A DNA stretch of 64,000 bases from Dolosigranulum pigrum ATCC 51524 (lineage in GTDB: Bacteria; Bacillota; Bacilli; Lactobacillales; Carnobacteriaceae_A): NCBI RefSeq assembly GCF_000245815.1, contig NZ_JH601103.1:507254-571253 (forward strand), read 5' to 3'. The translations under genes were made by a program, and so were the position numbers. Shown here one piece after another: positions 14,897 through 24,802 of the stretch. How positions within the stretch are numbered: the stretch's first letter is position 1; each line of letters starts with the position of its first letter. The notes beneath the pieces were generated by a model that did no database searches, was not told where the DNA came from, and worked only from the letters and a program-made list of their open reading frames with translations.

Positions 14897-16348
14897 TTAT
14901 GGAACACCACGCCATGTTTTAGGCGAGAATAAAATTAAAATTGGGAAAATCTCTAGACGACCCATTAACATCGCAAATGTTAAGAGTAACTTATTGAAAT
15001 TACTAAATTGACTAAATGAGCCACTCGGACCTACCGCATTCAGTCCTGGTCCAATATTATTCAAAGTAGCTGCTACTGCTGAAAAACTCGATGTAAAATC
15101 TGGCATCTCAAAACTGACACTTAGCATAATCAGGACAAATACAATGGTATACAATGCCAAATAATTGGAGATATTGGCTAGCATAGGATCCTTAATAGAC
15201 TCGCCCTCAAAGATTAAACTTGTTTGCCGGTTAGGATGGAACGTTTTCTTATACTCTCTAATACCTGATTTAATCATTATAGCTATTCGAGAAACCTTCA
15301 ATCCCCCACCTGTAGAACCGGCCATACCTCCGACAAACATTAAGGTTAAAAGGATAATCTGAGAAAACAGCGGCCACTGACCAAAGTTTGCTGTTGAGAA
15401 ACCACTTGTTGTAACAATTGATGAAACGGTGAAAAAGCTATCACGTAAAGCTGTGCCGACTCTGGTTTCATGAACTACCAATTGAGTGGCTATTAAGAGG
15501 GTAGAACCCAAAACAAATCCTACGTACCAACGAAGTTCCTCAGAATAGAATACTTCCTTCACTTTTTTAGCTAAAATGAAGTAATACAAACTGAAATTCA
15601 CCCCAAACAGAATCATGGCTACGGATAGGACCATCTCTGCAGCAACATTATCATAGAAACCAAAACTACTATTTTTCATTCCGAATCCACCTGTACCTGC
15701 TGCACCAAAAGCATGGATCATACTGTCAAATAAAGGCAAACCTGTTAGCATCAATAACACGATCGTTACAATCGTCATGGCAAAATAAATTAAGTATAAA
15801 ATTTGAGCTGATTTGACAATTTTTGACACTAGTTTGTCAAATTTTGGACCAGGCATTTCTGCTCGCATCATATGCACATCTTCTGATTCGGCACGTGGAG
15901 AGATAGCTAAGGCAAATACTAATACCCCCATCCCTCCAACTAAGTGCGAAAAACTACGCCAAAAAATAGAAGAGTATGCTAAGGCTTCTACATCGTCTAA
16001 AATACTAGCTCCTGTCGTTGTAAATCCACTAGCTGTCTCAAAAAAAGCATCCACCACAGAAGGTATATCACCATTAATGACAAAAGGTAATCCGCCAAAA
16101 AAGGAAATGATAATCCATGATAACGAGACAATAATGAAGCCTTCCTTCGCATACAGGCGATTATTGTTAGGCTTAATTCGCGATAGCAATGTCCCACCAA
16201 TAAACATCACCGCACCAACACTCAAGAAACTGAAGGTATAAATAAAAGGTTCGCGATAAATTAAGCTCACTACCACAGGAAAGCCCATCAATACACCGGT
16301 AATTTGAATTAATTTTGCTAATGTATAACTAATTATTCGTTTATTCAT
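14897..16348 (-). CDS. trkH: Potassium uptake channel subunit TrkH/KtrB, 483 aa
   Basis: An integral membrane K+ transporter of the TrkH/KtrB superfamily, with four M1-P-M2 repeats. The pore-loop signatures are visible: ASGFTTTGAS, AAGTGGFG, IVTTSGFS and LNNIGPG, each with its filter glycine. The gating-loop glycine stretch GGMAGSTGGG is present near residue 345. Length is that of TrkH rather than the shorter KtrB. It lies eight bases after trkA on the same strand, so the two subunits are made together. Confidence 0.92.
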   Translation of the reverse strand: MNKRIISYTLAKLIQITGVLMGFPVVVSLIYREPFIYTFSFLSVGAVMFIGGTLLSRIKPNNNRLYAKEGFIIVSLSWIIISFFGGLPFVINGDIPSVVDAFFETASGFTTTGASILDDVEALAYSSIFWRSFSHLVGGMGVLVFALAISPRAESEDVHMMRAEMPGPKFDKLVSKIVKSAQILYLIYFAMTIVTIVLLMLTGLPLFDSMIHAFGAAGTGGFGMKNSSFGFYDNVAAEMVLSVAMILFGVNFSLYYFILAKKVKEVFYSEELRWYVGFVLGSTLLIATQLVVHETRVGTALRDSFFTVSSIVTTSGFSTANFGQWPLFSQIILLTLMFVGGMAGSTGGGLKVSRIAIMIKSGIREYKKTFHPNRQTSLIFEGESIKDPMLANISNYLALYTIVFVLIMLSVSFEMPDFTSSFSAVAATLNNIGPGLNAVGPSGSFSQFSNFNKLLLTFAMLMGRLEIFPILILFSPKTWRGVP

Positions 16349-16356
16349 AAGTCACC

Positions 16357-17703
16357 TTATTCTAAAATATCTTCCAGACTTGTTAAATACTTACGAGTCG
16401 TTGCGATAATAACATGATCATCCACTTGCATATCATCTGCTCCCGTTGGAAAAATCACATGACCATCTCGAATAATATTCGCAATCAAAACATCTGATTT
16501 AGTTGGAAGTGAATGGATCGGTTGATTTGTCAATTCTGATTCTTTGGTAATATGGAACTCAATAATCTCAAACTGATTATTATCCACTCGATACAATCCT
16601 TCAATATCCGAATGTGCACGTGATCCTACTGAACGGACAAATTTTGAAATATGATTAGAAATTAATTGATGCGGTGTTACAAAGGCATGTGAAGGATCTT
16701 CCTCAATTAAATTAATTAAATCAGTCCGATTCACTTTTGTAATAACTTTTGATAAATTATTTCGGCGTGCAAAGAGTGAAATTAATAAATTCTCCTCATC
16801 CACTCCCGTTAAACTAACAATAGCATCAAATAATTCAATACGTTCTTCTTGTAAGAATTCTTGATCTGATCCATCTCCACTAATCACAACAACTTCAGGG
16901 AAATGTTCACTTAATTCACTGGCTTTATCTGGATTAATCTCAATGACTTTAATACCCATAGATACATCTTTTAACATGTCGATTAGATAATGTGAAATAC
17001 GACTTCCACCAATAATCAAGGTGTTTTTTAATCGTTTTTTCTTCTTACCAGTTACATGATAAAAATTAGCTAGCAACTCTTGTTCACCGGTAACAAATAA
17101 ATGATCTCCACGCTTAATCATTGTATCCCCAGTTGGAATAACTACCTCATCGCCACGTTTTATCGCACAGATAATTAAATTTGGAAACTTTTGGCGGAAT
17201 CGACTAATCATTAAACCTGACAATTCATCATCTTCAATCATTACTTCTATTAGATGCACGCCATCAGAGAAATTCTCCACACTCAATGCTCCTGGGTATC
17301 GAAGAATATCGACAATTTGCGATGCTGCCTCATACTCTGGATTAATCATCAGCGTAATTCCCATACTTTCGTGCATAAATTCGTTATGCGTGGCATATGC
17401 TGGTTTTCGAACGCGAGCAATCGTATGTGTTGCTCCTAAATTTTTGGCGATTGAAGCTGCAATGATATTTGTTTCATCTTCCGGTGTTACAGCGATAAAA
17501 ATATCACAATGCTCCACCCCTGCTTCTTTTTGAATATCAATATCCGCCCCATTTCCCACAAAACCATCAATATCTGCTCGTGAGATTGTTCGCTCAAGTA
17601 CAGTTTCTCTTAATTCAATCATTGTTACATTATTATCAGTCAACGATAAATCTTTACATAGGGCGCGGCCAACTTTCCCCCCACCTACAATAATTATATT
17701 CAT
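16357..17703 (-). CDS. trkA: Trk potassium uptake regulatory subunit TrkA, 448 aa
   Basis: A cytosolic ring protein that gates TrkH in response to NAD(H) or nucleotides. It has two RCK-N/RCK-C units in tandem: Rossmann motif VGGGKVGRALC near residue 6 with RCK-C near 130-215, then IGGSRISHYL near 230 and a second RCK-C to the end. The doubled structure matches TrkA and not the single-unit KtrA. AGGG lies before the ATG. It forms an operon with trkH downstream. Confidence 0.92.
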   Translation of the reverse strand: MNIIIVGGGKVGRALCKDLSLTDNNVTMIELRETVLERTISRADIDGFVGNGADIDIQKEAGVEHCDIFIAVTPEDETNIIAASIAKNLGATHTIARVRKPAYATHNEFMHESMGITLMINPEYEAASQIVDILRYPGALSVENFSDGVHLIEVMIEDDELSGLMISRFRQKFPNLIICAIKRGDEVVIPTGDTMIKRGDHLFVTGEQELLANFYHVTGKKKKRLKNTLIIGGSRISHYLIDMLKDVSMGIKVIEINPDKASELSEHFPEVVVISGDGSDQEFLQEERIELFDAIVSLTGVDEENLLISLFARRNNLSKVITKVNRTDLINLIEEDPSHAFVTPHQLISNHISKFVRSVGSRAHSDIEGLYRVDNNQFEIIEFHITKESELTNQPIHSLPTKSDVLIANIIRDGHVIFPTGADDMQVDDHVIIATTRKYLTSLEDILE

Positions 17704-17802
17704 GAATAAAATCCCTCTTTCTGTCTCCTATTTACTCTCAATATTTTACCCTTAAATAATCATTTCTTAAACAATTATGAAAATTTTTTAATCAAAATAT
17801 CG

Positions 17803-18282
17803 TTATTTATGATACGGTTCTCCTCGAATAATACGAAATGCTCGATAAATTTGTTCTGTTAGAATCAGACGCATCAGTTGATGTGGATATGTCATCTTAC
17901 CAAATGCTATTTGCATCTGACTACGTTGAATAACAGCTGGACTTAACCCTAGAGATCCTCCAATAATAAACGTGATATGACTTTGTCCGTAAATCATTTT
18001 ATCTTCTATATCAGCAGCAAATGCTTCAGATGTCAATTGTTGCCCTTGCAAGTCCAGTGCAAATACATAATCACGAGAGGCTATTCGTTCTAAAATTCGC
18101 TCTCCTTCAATTTCTTTAACCTTTTGCTCATTAGCCGCACTTAAATGCTCTGGTGCGGGTTCGTCATCTACTTCTATTATATTGAAGGTGCAATAAGCCC
18201 CCAGACGTTTGGCATACTCATTGATTCCTTTAATTAAATATTTTTCTTTTAATTTTCCCACTGAAATAATAGTAATCTTCAT
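17803..18282 (-). CDS. rlmH: 23S rRNA pseudouridine-1915 N3-methyltransferase RlmH, 159 aa
   Basis: A SPOUT-class methyltransferase that modifies the 70S ribosome. The start MKITIISVGKLKEKYL at 18282 gives exactly the 159 residues usual for the family and has AAGGTGG upstream. The AdoMet-binding knot is seen as FIIGGSLGLSP near residue 103, and the C-terminus LTEQIYRAFRIIRGEPYHK is nearly invariant. In staphylococci the 3' end of this gene is the SCC integration site. Here it is followed directly by trkA with no inserted element. Confidence 0.95.
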   Translation of the reverse strand: MKITIISVGKLKEKYLIKGINEYAKRLGAYCTFNIIEVDDEPAPEHLSAANEQKVKEIEGERILERIASRDYVFALDLQGQQLTSEAFAADIEDKMIYGQSHITFIIGGSLGLSPAVIQRSQMQIAFGKMTYPHQLMRLILTEQIYRAFRIIRGEPYHK

Positions 18283-18284
18283 GG

Positions 18285-18338
18285 TTATCCACCTTTTTTC
18301 CATAAGTTATCAACAGAGTTATCCACAGGTGTGAATAA
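18285..18338. promoter_or_regulatory. DnaA-box cluster upstream of rlmH
   Basis: Four boxes lie within 54 bases: TTATCCACC (18285-18293), TTATCAACA (18307-18315), TTATCCACA (18319-18327, perfect) and TTATTCACA on the minus strand (18338-18330). A further perfect TTATCCACA is at 18480-18488. They cover the rlmH upstream region about 35 kb from oriC, so they may regulate rlmH or titrate DnaA. Confidence 0.7.
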
Positions 18339-18444
18339 CTCTGTTCAAATTCTTTCCACTGTGCGCAACTCTATCATAGCAATGATTCTGCTAAATTACA
18401 ACTACAGAAAAATAGATTCATTCCGCTGTTGTCTTTGATATAAC

Positions 18445-18481
18445 AAAAAAAGCACTCACAATAAATCCTTTGAGTGCTTTT
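18445..18481 (-). terminator. Terminator of htrA
   Basis: On the minus strand AAAAGCACTCA pairs with TGAGTGCTTTT and ends in a T-run, about 20 bases past the htrA stop codon. Confidence 0.88.
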
Positions 18482-18502
18482 ATCCACAATATTATTATTT
18501 AT

Positions 18503-19705
18503 TTAAAAAGCTAATCGTTCTTGTTCTCTCATTGTCATTGTTTGGGTCTGCAATTGTCCCTCACGGTAAAACTCAACGTCTACTTCATCACCAACTCGTG
18601 TTTTATACAGAGCTTGGCGTAATTCTAAGCCTGTTGTGACAGGTTGACCGTTAAAGGACGTAATTACATCGCCTGATTGTAAACCTGCTTCAGAAGCTGA
18701 TGTATTACTTGTAACATCAACCACAACAACCCCTTCTTGGACACTTTCATCAATTTTTAAGACATTCGATTTTTGTTCATCAGAAACTAAGCCTAAATCT
18801 ACCATTGTGATGCCTAGTGTTGGTCGAATGATTTCGCCTTCTCGTTCTAATTCGTTAATAATATCTACAGCATCATTACTTGGAATAGCAAAACCCATTC
18901 CTTCAACAACATTGGTAGATATTTTCATTGAGTTAATACCAATAATTTGGCCCGCTACGTTGACAAGTGGTCCTCCTGAATTCCCAGGGTTAATCGCTGC
19001 ATCGGTTTGAATAGCATTCATTTGCCAATCCATTTGTCGGTCGCCATCCGTATCAACCGGCACCATACGATTAACTCCAGATACAATCCCTGCTGTGACT
19101 GAAAGTGGAAATTCTGTTCCTAGAGGCGAACCAATTGCAATAGCAGGTTCTCCTAATGTTAAGTTATCTGAGTCCCCAAATTCAGCTACATCCGTTACAT
19201 TCTCAGCATCAATAGATAAAACAGCTAAGTCTGTATACTTATCAGCTCCAATAACATCTGCTGGTACACGTGAGCCATCTTTTAACATCACATCAATAGC
19301 GTCTGATCCTTCTACTACGTGATTATTGGTGAAGATATAAGCTTTTCCGTCTTTCACTTTATAGATAGCACCACTACCTGTTCCAGCTTCATTTAGGTCT
19401 TCATCAGTCAGCTCTCCATCCGGTGAGTGTGTCGGTGTTTGTCCAAATATATCAGTTACTTGTTGCTTGTTAATAATCGTGACAACAGTATGCTGAACTT
19501 TTTTGACCGCTTCAGTAATATCGCTCTCGACGTTTGTTTTTACAGTGGAAGTTTTAGTTTCATCAGTAGCGCTCTCTAAATCTTTAGCAGATTGCTCGGT
19601 TGGTTCAGTTTCTTCAATAGTTGCTTGATTGGACTGAGGTTGGCAAGCTACCAAGGCAATGGTCGCAGTACTTATCATTAATATGTGTTTCAATCTTTTT
19701 GTCAT
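18503..19705 (-). CDS. htrA: HtrA/DegP serine protease with a lipoprotein signal, 400 aa
   Basis: A surface quality-control protease. The catalytic triad is His129 (TNNHVVEG), Asp159 (TDLAVLSID) and Ser243 (NPGNSGGPL). One PDZ domain occupies about residues 290-390 (SEAGLQSGDVITSFNGQPV). The N-terminus MTKRLKHILMISTATIALVA ends at Cys21 in a good lipobox (LVAC). It therefore looks like a lipid-anchored protein, whereas most Firmicutes HtrA proteins have an uncleaved transmembrane anchor. An acidic Thr/Glu-rich linker follows. It lies between walJ and rlmH, the usual place in this gene block. Confidence 0.93.
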   Translation of the reverse strand: MTKRLKHILMISTATIALVACQPQSNQATIEETEPTEQSAKDLESATDETKTSTVKTNVESDITEAVKKVQHTVVTIINKQQVTDIFGQTPTHSPDGELTDEDLNEAGTGSGAIYKVKDGKAYIFTNNHVVEGSDAIDVMLKDGSRVPADVIGADKYTDLAVLSIDAENVTDVAEFGDSDNLTLGEPAIAIGSPLGTEFPLSVTAGIVSGVNRMVPVDTDGDRQMDWQMNAIQTDAAINPGNSGGPLVNVAGQIIGINSMKISTNVVEGMGFAIPSNDAVDIINELEREGEIIRPTLGITMVDLGLVSDEQKSNVLKIDESVQEGVVVVDVTSNTSASEAGLQSGDVITSFNGQPVTTGLELRQALYKTRVGDEVDVEFYREGQLQTQTMTMREQERLAF

Positions 19706-19808
19706 ATTGCCATCTCCTATAAATAATTTAATCCAAAATATTCATCTATCACTATCTTAGCATTTATCTTTGAATAATCAATGAATCATAAAAGAATAGA
19801 CTATTGCA

Positions 19809-20621
19809 TTACAATGAAATAAATTGACTCGGCTGATCAGGATCCGTATCATGCAACTGAAATTGATCATTTACTCCAGTGTCTTTTCGTCTTAAAATAT
19901 CCTCTGCTGTATTGTATGCAATTGATTTCATATTATTTTCCTGACTTAAGTGACCTAAAAAGACATGTTTGGTCTTATCTCCCACTATTTCAGCTAGCGC
20001 TCGCGCACCATCTTCATTCGATAAGTGCCCTTTATCGCTAATAATTCGTTGCTTTAAGTGCCACGGATAACTTCCCATTCGAAGCATCGCTAAATCGTGA
20101 TTACTTTCAAATAAATATGCATCTGCATTCTTTAAATAACCGCGCATCCGGTCGCTCACATATCCCGTATCTGTCAACATCACGAATCGTTTACCGCCTT
20201 TTTGAAACGTATAAAACTGTGGGTCTGCTGCATCATGAGAGACTCCGAAACTGGAGACATCCAAATCATTAAATATTTTTGTACGATTATTAAAGAAATG
20301 ATGTTGATGTTCCTGGTCAATCTTGCCAATTTTTTTACTCATTGCTTGCCAAGTTCCTTCATTAGCATACACATCTAAGTTATATCGACGTGATAAGACG
20401 CCTACTCCTTTAATATGGTCATTATGTTCATGGGTGACTAAAATACCATCCAATTCAGCCGGAGAGCGGTTGATTTGACTTAAGAGTCGCTCAGCTGTCT
20501 TTCCACTAAAGCCACAATCAATAAGTAATTTACTTTTTTTTGTTTCAACATACGTCATATTGCCCGTACTGCCACTTGCTAAAATACAAAACTTAATATC
20601 TGCTGGTTGTTGATTAAACAT
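19809..20621 (-). CDS. walJ: WalJ (YycJ) metallo-beta-lactamase-fold hydrolase, 270 aa
   Basis: A cytosolic MBL-fold protein related to exonucleases, associated with the WalRK locus. Metal-ligand motifs are clear: LIDCGFSGKTAERL, THEHNDHIKGVGVL (the HXHXDH site near residue 62), a later TDTGYVS and the C-terminal FLGHLSQENN. Family work links it to DNA repair or replication control and to cell-wall phenotypes. It is separated from walI by 130 bases that contain a terminator, so it is probably expressed at least partly on its own. Confidence 0.93.
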   Translation of the reverse strand: MFNQQPADIKFCILASGSTGNMTYVETKKSKLLIDCGFSGKTAERLLSQINRSPAELDGILVTHEHNDHIKGVGVLSRRYNLDVYANEGTWQAMSKKIGKIDQEHQHHFFNNRTKIFNDLDVSSFGVSHDAADPQFYTFQKGGKRFVMLTDTGYVSDRMRGYLKNADAYLFESNHDLAMLRMGSYPWHLKQRIISDKGHLSNEDGARALAEIVGDKTKHVFLGHLSQENNMKSIAYNTAEDILRRKDTGVNDQFQLHDTDPDQPSQFISL

Positions 20622-20679
20622 ATGATCTTCCTCTAAATTTAGTGTCTTTACTATTGTAATTAAAATAATCCATCAAATC

Positions 20680-20717
20680 AAAAAAGAAAGACGGATGTTA
20701 CTAACCATCTTTCTTTT
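20680..20717 (-). terminator. Terminator between walI and walJ
   Basis: On the minus strand AAAAGAAAGATGG pairs with CCGTCTTTCTTTTTT, giving a stem with a T-run about 35 bases past walI. It should reduce read-through from walRKHI into walJ. Confidence 0.7.
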
Positions 20718-20751
20718 GTCAACACGATTGACAGTTTTTGTCAAAAGTGCA

Positions 20752-21615
20752 TTAGTTTTCTCCTGTATCTGGTCGTTCCGGTAATGGCCTAATCGATGGG
20801 TTAGCTTGAACAGATTGTTGAATCACACTGCCGTCTGTTGCATCAACTTGCAATAGGACTTTTCCTCGAGTTGAATGTTCAACTTCGATTGTCCATACCG
20901 GTACATACATACTTAAATCATCTAAATATAACGTACGTTGATACGAAAGTACCGGTTTTTTTACTAGTGTATTTGCTGAAATTTCATTATTTTGATACGC
21001 TGACTTTACGGCGTCTAAATCAGATATGGTCTGGATCGGATTTCCTTGTTGCATGGTCTCTCCGATGTAGAGTTGGTGGTAAGAAAATACATTATTATCC
21101 GTATCAATATAGAAAATAATTTGTGACGTCCCATCCATAATCGGAATACCGTTAACGACATGATAGTAGATAAAGACGCCATTTTCTTTATCTAACTTAC
21201 CTAAAGCATATTCTTCCCCAAATAATACTTGTGGTGAACGTAAAAAGTTGGCTAACTTATCGTAGTCCGCTTGGGTAAACCCTTCTTCCACACTACCTTC
21301 TAGTTCAATTGGATTAGATAAAAAACTCGTATAATACAAGCCCTCTTCTACTATACCCACTTGACCTTCCAACTGACTGGCCTCTTCTTCTAAAATATCA
21401 TAGTTATTTGCTTGAATCGCATAGGCTTGCTGATTTTGATCATCAAAAGTGGGTAATTGAATATTAGCTTGTCTCATATCTTCCAGTAAATCAATTTGAT
21501 CAGCCGTAGTTGATACATAGTGTAAATTTCGCCGATCAACTAGACTATTAAATAAAAAGATGTTTAAGATGATGAACGCTACAATAAAAATTGTTTCAAT
21601 CCGTTTAAAATTCAT
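20752..21615 (-). CDS. walI: WalI (YycI), regulator of the WalK sensor, 287 aa
   Basis: A membrane-anchored extracellular protein with one N-terminal helix (residues 6-24, KRIETIFIVAFIILNIFLF) and a YycH/YycI-type domain. With WalH it contacts WalK at the membrane and modulates its activity. The ATG at 21615 has AGGTGA with proper spacing and lies inside the end of walH (11-base overlap). An in-frame GTG at 21627 is the alternative. Fourth gene of the wal operon. Confidence 0.88.
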   Translation of the reverse strand: MNFKRIETIFIVAFIILNIFLFNSLVDRRNLHYVSTTADQIDLLEDMRQANIQLPTFDDQNQQAYAIQANNYDILEEEASQLEGQVGIVEEGLYYTSFLSNPIELEGSVEEGFTQADYDKLANFLRSPQVLFGEEYALGKLDKENGVFIYYHVVNGIPIMDGTSQIIFYIDTDNNVFSYHQLYIGETMQQGNPIQTISDLDAVKSAYQNNEISANTLVKKPVLSYQRTLYLDDLSMYVPVWTIEVEHSTRGKVLLQVDATDGSVIQQSVQANPSIRPLPERPDTGEN

Positions 21616-22927
21616 AGTTTTCATCACCTGGGCTTTCTGTAGTCAAGTCAGTTAGTGTCAACCATTGTCCATCAATTTTGACATACCATTTTGGTGTAAA
21701 ATGAATAACGCGATTAGATTCTTTACTTTCTGTCCAATCAAGTCCAACTTGAATCCCTTCAATATCTGATAGTTGGTACGTTGATCGGCTCTCGATTTCA
21801 TCCAAAACCTCACGCCCTGATATTAACGTCTCGTCTTTACTGCCATCTAATGAGATTGGTGTCTGTGTGATTTGAAGCGGAATTTGCAAATGTGACAAAC
21901 CTTCCTCAAGTACACCGATTTCTACATAGGATTTTCGACCTTGTTGATCAAAAATTGGATATTCATCAATATAGCGACGGTAGGTTAATATATTGTTATC
22001 TGGATTGTATTTGTCCAGTAAAATGGGCTCCACCCAATTTTCCAAGTTACTTAATTGATAAAAACTATTATTAAACCGTTCTACATTAGTTAATTCATCC
22101 AAATCAGGTAGCTGATTTAAGTAGGTTAGAATATCAGTTACTTGATTAATTCGAATTTCAGTTGTTAAGTCGATATATCTTGTTTCATAGTTGTTCACGC
22201 GCACATCAACAGTCGACGTATCTGGGAAAAAAGATGAGACAAATAAACTATTGGGTAACCGTTCTATTACATAATCAAACTGAGCAATTTTTTGCGCTTC
22301 CTCCGGCAAATACACCATATCTTGTTTAATTAATTGCGGAAAGACTGGAGTACCTCCTATATTTTCAGTGTCAATCAGTTGACTAATTTCTGTCAACTTA
22401 CTTGTATCGAGTTCACCTCTATAAACCTCTTCATTATAGGAATTATAAAAATACAGTGTCGTAGGGTTGTCCAAATTAATTGACAACCGTGTAAAAAATT
22501 TATTCGCAAAATCACTCGGTAAATTGTCAAAACGTCCATCAAATAATCCAATTGGCAACTCTGTATAGAAAATCATCTCTAAATAATGTTCCTCATCCGC
22601 TTCATTTAACATTAGAAACTCTTCCCGTGAAAATTGTTCACTATGACTTAACTCAGTAATCGTTACGGAAGTCATCAACGTTTCAAATATCTCAGACATT
22701 TGTTTTCTCGGGAGCTTTTCTGGATGATCGGTATGCAAAATATATTGAGCAGGCGCATAAACATGGAGTCGTTTTCGTTCAATCAGAGCAGCTGGCATTT
22801 GATTTGTAGCTTGTAATGTACTAGTAAGTTCTCCTTCTTCACGTGGCACCCAAATATTGTAGCTAATATAAAAACTTAAAGCAATCAACAATAATAAAAA
22901 TACATGCCTTACTCGGTCCAATGTCAT
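21605..22927 (-). CDS. walH: WalH (YycH), regulator of the WalK sensor, 440 aa
   Basis: A single N-terminal transmembrane helix (about residues 6-25, VFLLLLIALSFYISYNIW) is followed by a large extracellular YycH domain of two subdomains. In Bacillus and Staphylococcus this protein forms a complex with WalI and WalK. I use ATG 22927 because GGGGAGG is ten bases away. A GTG two codons upstream is possible. The start overlaps the WalK stop codon, showing tight operon coupling. Confidence 0.88.
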   Translation of the reverse strand: MTLDRVRHVFLLLLIALSFYISYNIWVPREEGELTSTLQATNQMPAALIERKRLHVYAPAQYILHTDHPEKLPRKQMSEIFETLMTSVTITELSHSEQFSREEFLMLNEADEEHYLEMIFYTELPIGLFDGRFDNLPSDFANKFFTRLSINLDNPTTLYFYNSYNEEVYRGELDTSKLTEISQLIDTENIGGTPVFPQLIKQDMVYLPEEAQKIAQFDYVIERLPNSLFVSSFFPDTSTVDVRVNNYETRYIDLTTEIRINQVTDILTYLNQLPDLDELTNVERFNNSFYQLSNLENWVEPILLDKYNPDNNILTYRRYIDEYPIFDQQGRKSYVEIGVLEEGLSHLQIPLQITQTPISLDGSKDETLISGREVLDEIESRSTYQLSDIEGIQVGLDWTESKESNRVIHFTPKWYVKIDGQWLTLTDLTTESPGDENYEF

Positions 22928-24795
22928 GCCCACTCATCCTCCCCATCAAACGTTACAATTGGCATGGAGATATAAAAAGTCGTACCGACCTGTTCCACAC
23001 TTCGCGCCCAAATCTTCCCACCATGTTGTTCTATAACTTCTTTAGAAATGGCTAATCCTAGACCACTTCCGCCCATTGCTCGGCTTCGTGCTCGATCCAC
23101 TCGGTAAAACCGGGAGAACACCTTTTGTAAATCACTCTTAGGAATACCCATCCCCTCATCTGCAATAGATAAAATCACATGATCTCCTTGACCATTTAAA
23201 CGCAACTTTCCAGTAATAATTCCGCCATCAGGTGAATACTTGATCGCATTATTTAATAAATTATCAAGCACTTGAATAAAGCGATCGGAATCAGCCTCAA
23301 TAAATTGCGAGTCAATCATAATTTGGCTCTTAATCGAGTAAATTTTCTGATCATATTCATTTGAATTGACCAACATATCAAATCGGCGCAATACATGTTC
23401 AAATAATTCCTTCACATCAATAATTTCTAACTCTAAGTCACTTTTGCCCGAATCAATGCGTGATAAATGAAGTAAATCTTGTACCATACGAATCATCCGA
23501 TCCGTCTCACCTTGTGTAACTTCTAAAAATCTCGGTGCTAACTCAGGATCTTTCCACGCCCCGTCTGACAAGGCCTCAATATAACTCCTTAGGCTTGTCA
23601 ATGGTGTTCGCAATTCATGTGACACATTAGAAACAAATTGCTTCCGCTCTTCATCAATCCGCTTTTGTTCTGTAATGTCATGAAGTACACACACATATCC
23701 GCTAATAAAACCTGATTCTCGTTGAATAACCGAGAATGACGCCCGTAAAATAAGAGATTCGCCTAATGCAGATTCTTCAACAGCAATATCTCTTTCCTGA
23801 GTAATAATCTCTCTCATACGAAAGTTATCTTCTAAATCCAATACCATTGTTAATTTTTTACCTAACACATCTTCTTGTGTACAGTTCAACATGGACTGAG
23901 CCATATCATTAATTGTCGTAATTAATCCCCGACGATCCGTTGCTACTACGCCATCTGTCATATGCGTCAACACACTATGTAACCGACGTCGTTCAGACTC
24001 GATCCATTCTTGTGCTTCAGACACATCATCAGATAAATCATTAATCAGTTTCGCTAACTGTCCTAATTCATCTTCCCCGTGAACCACTAGTGAGCCAGAA
24101 TAATCCCCATCAGCAATTTGTTTTGTTTGAGTTTGCATTTCTTTAATCGGCTTCGTAATCGCCCGAGAAATTAAATGAGCTAAAATCAATGAAGCAATTA
24201 TTGCCACAATAGAAGATCGAATAAAGACAAGCGAAATATCATCCACTTGATTATAAACTGACTCAATATTGCTCTCTAACGAAATGAGCCCCACAATTGT
24301 AGAATCATTATCTCCCGCATAGACGGGTTCGACAATTTTATACTGACGATCTTCAGTTTGAGAATCAATAATTTGTCGTGTCACTTGTTGTCCTTGTAAA
24401 TACGCATGACGCACATCATTATCATTCGTAATCTGCCCCACCATGCGTTGTAACGTATTATCACTGATGCCTAAAATGATAAATTGCGGACTATAAATTT
24501 TGATGTCTGTAATACTATTACTCGAAAAGTCCGTCACTAAATTATTAATTTCCTCAGCTGCATTATTTTCTCCCTCATTATCGGGGTTATTGATCTGTTC
24601 CAAGTATTGTCTAGATGTATTCTTTAAATATGCAATCTCTTGTTGCCGTGCTTGTTGAAAAGACGTTACTAACTCCTGCTCAATCTGAGTAATAAAATTT
24701 GCCCCAATAAATTGCAATACAAAAACAATTAACATCACAATAACAAAAATAAGCTTTGTATTGATCGATTTATAAAATCGAATACTATCTTTCAT
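22924..24795 (-). CDS. walK: Cell-wall sensor histidine kinase WalK, 623 aa
   Basis: Domains in order: transmembrane helix (13-35), extracellular Cache-like domain (40-185), second helix (190-210), HAMP (211-262), PAS (270-380), HisKA with the phosphorylated His393 in SNVSHELRTPL, and HATPase with the N box (LLNNAIKYSP) and G boxes (ADEGMGI, GSGLGLAISKE). This is the full intermediate-length form of the Bacilli, not the single-helix streptococcal VicK. It phosphorylates WalR to control autolysin and wall genes. It follows walR by seven bases. Confidence 0.95.
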   Translation of the reverse strand: MKDSIRFYKSINTKLIFVIVMLIVFVLQFIGANFITQIEQELVTSFQQARQQEIAYLKNTSRQYLEQINNPDNEGENNAAEEINNLVTDFSSNSITDIKIYSPQFIILGISDNTLQRMVGQITNDNDVRHAYLQGQQVTRQIIDSQTEDRQYKIVEPVYAGDNDSTIVGLISLESNIESVYNQVDDISLVFIRSSIVAIIASLILAHLISRAITKPIKEMQTQTKQIADGDYSGSLVVHGEDELGQLAKLINDLSDDVSEAQEWIESERRRLHSVLTHMTDGVVATDRRGLITTINDMAQSMLNCTQEDVLGKKLTMVLDLEDNFRMREIITQERDIAVEESALGESLILRASFSVIQRESGFISGYVCVLHDITEQKRIDEERKQFVSNVSHELRTPLTSLRSYIEALSDGAWKDPELAPRFLEVTQGETDRMIRMVQDLLHLSRIDSGKSDLELEIIDVKELFEHVLRRFDMLVNSNEYDQKIYSIKSQIMIDSQFIEADSDRFIQVLDNLLNNAIKYSPDGGIITGKLRLNGQGDHVILSIADEGMGIPKSDLQKVFSRFYRVDRARSRAMGGSGLGLAISKEVIEQHGGKIWARSVEQVGTTFYISMPIVTFDGEDEWA

Positions 24796-24802
24796 GGCAC
24801 CA

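Noticed and set aside
17790..17830. rlmH 3' end as an SCC-type attachment site
   Set aside because: The conserved 3' end is just the RlmH C-terminus. No cassette, recombinase or second repeat follows; trkA is next in normal order.
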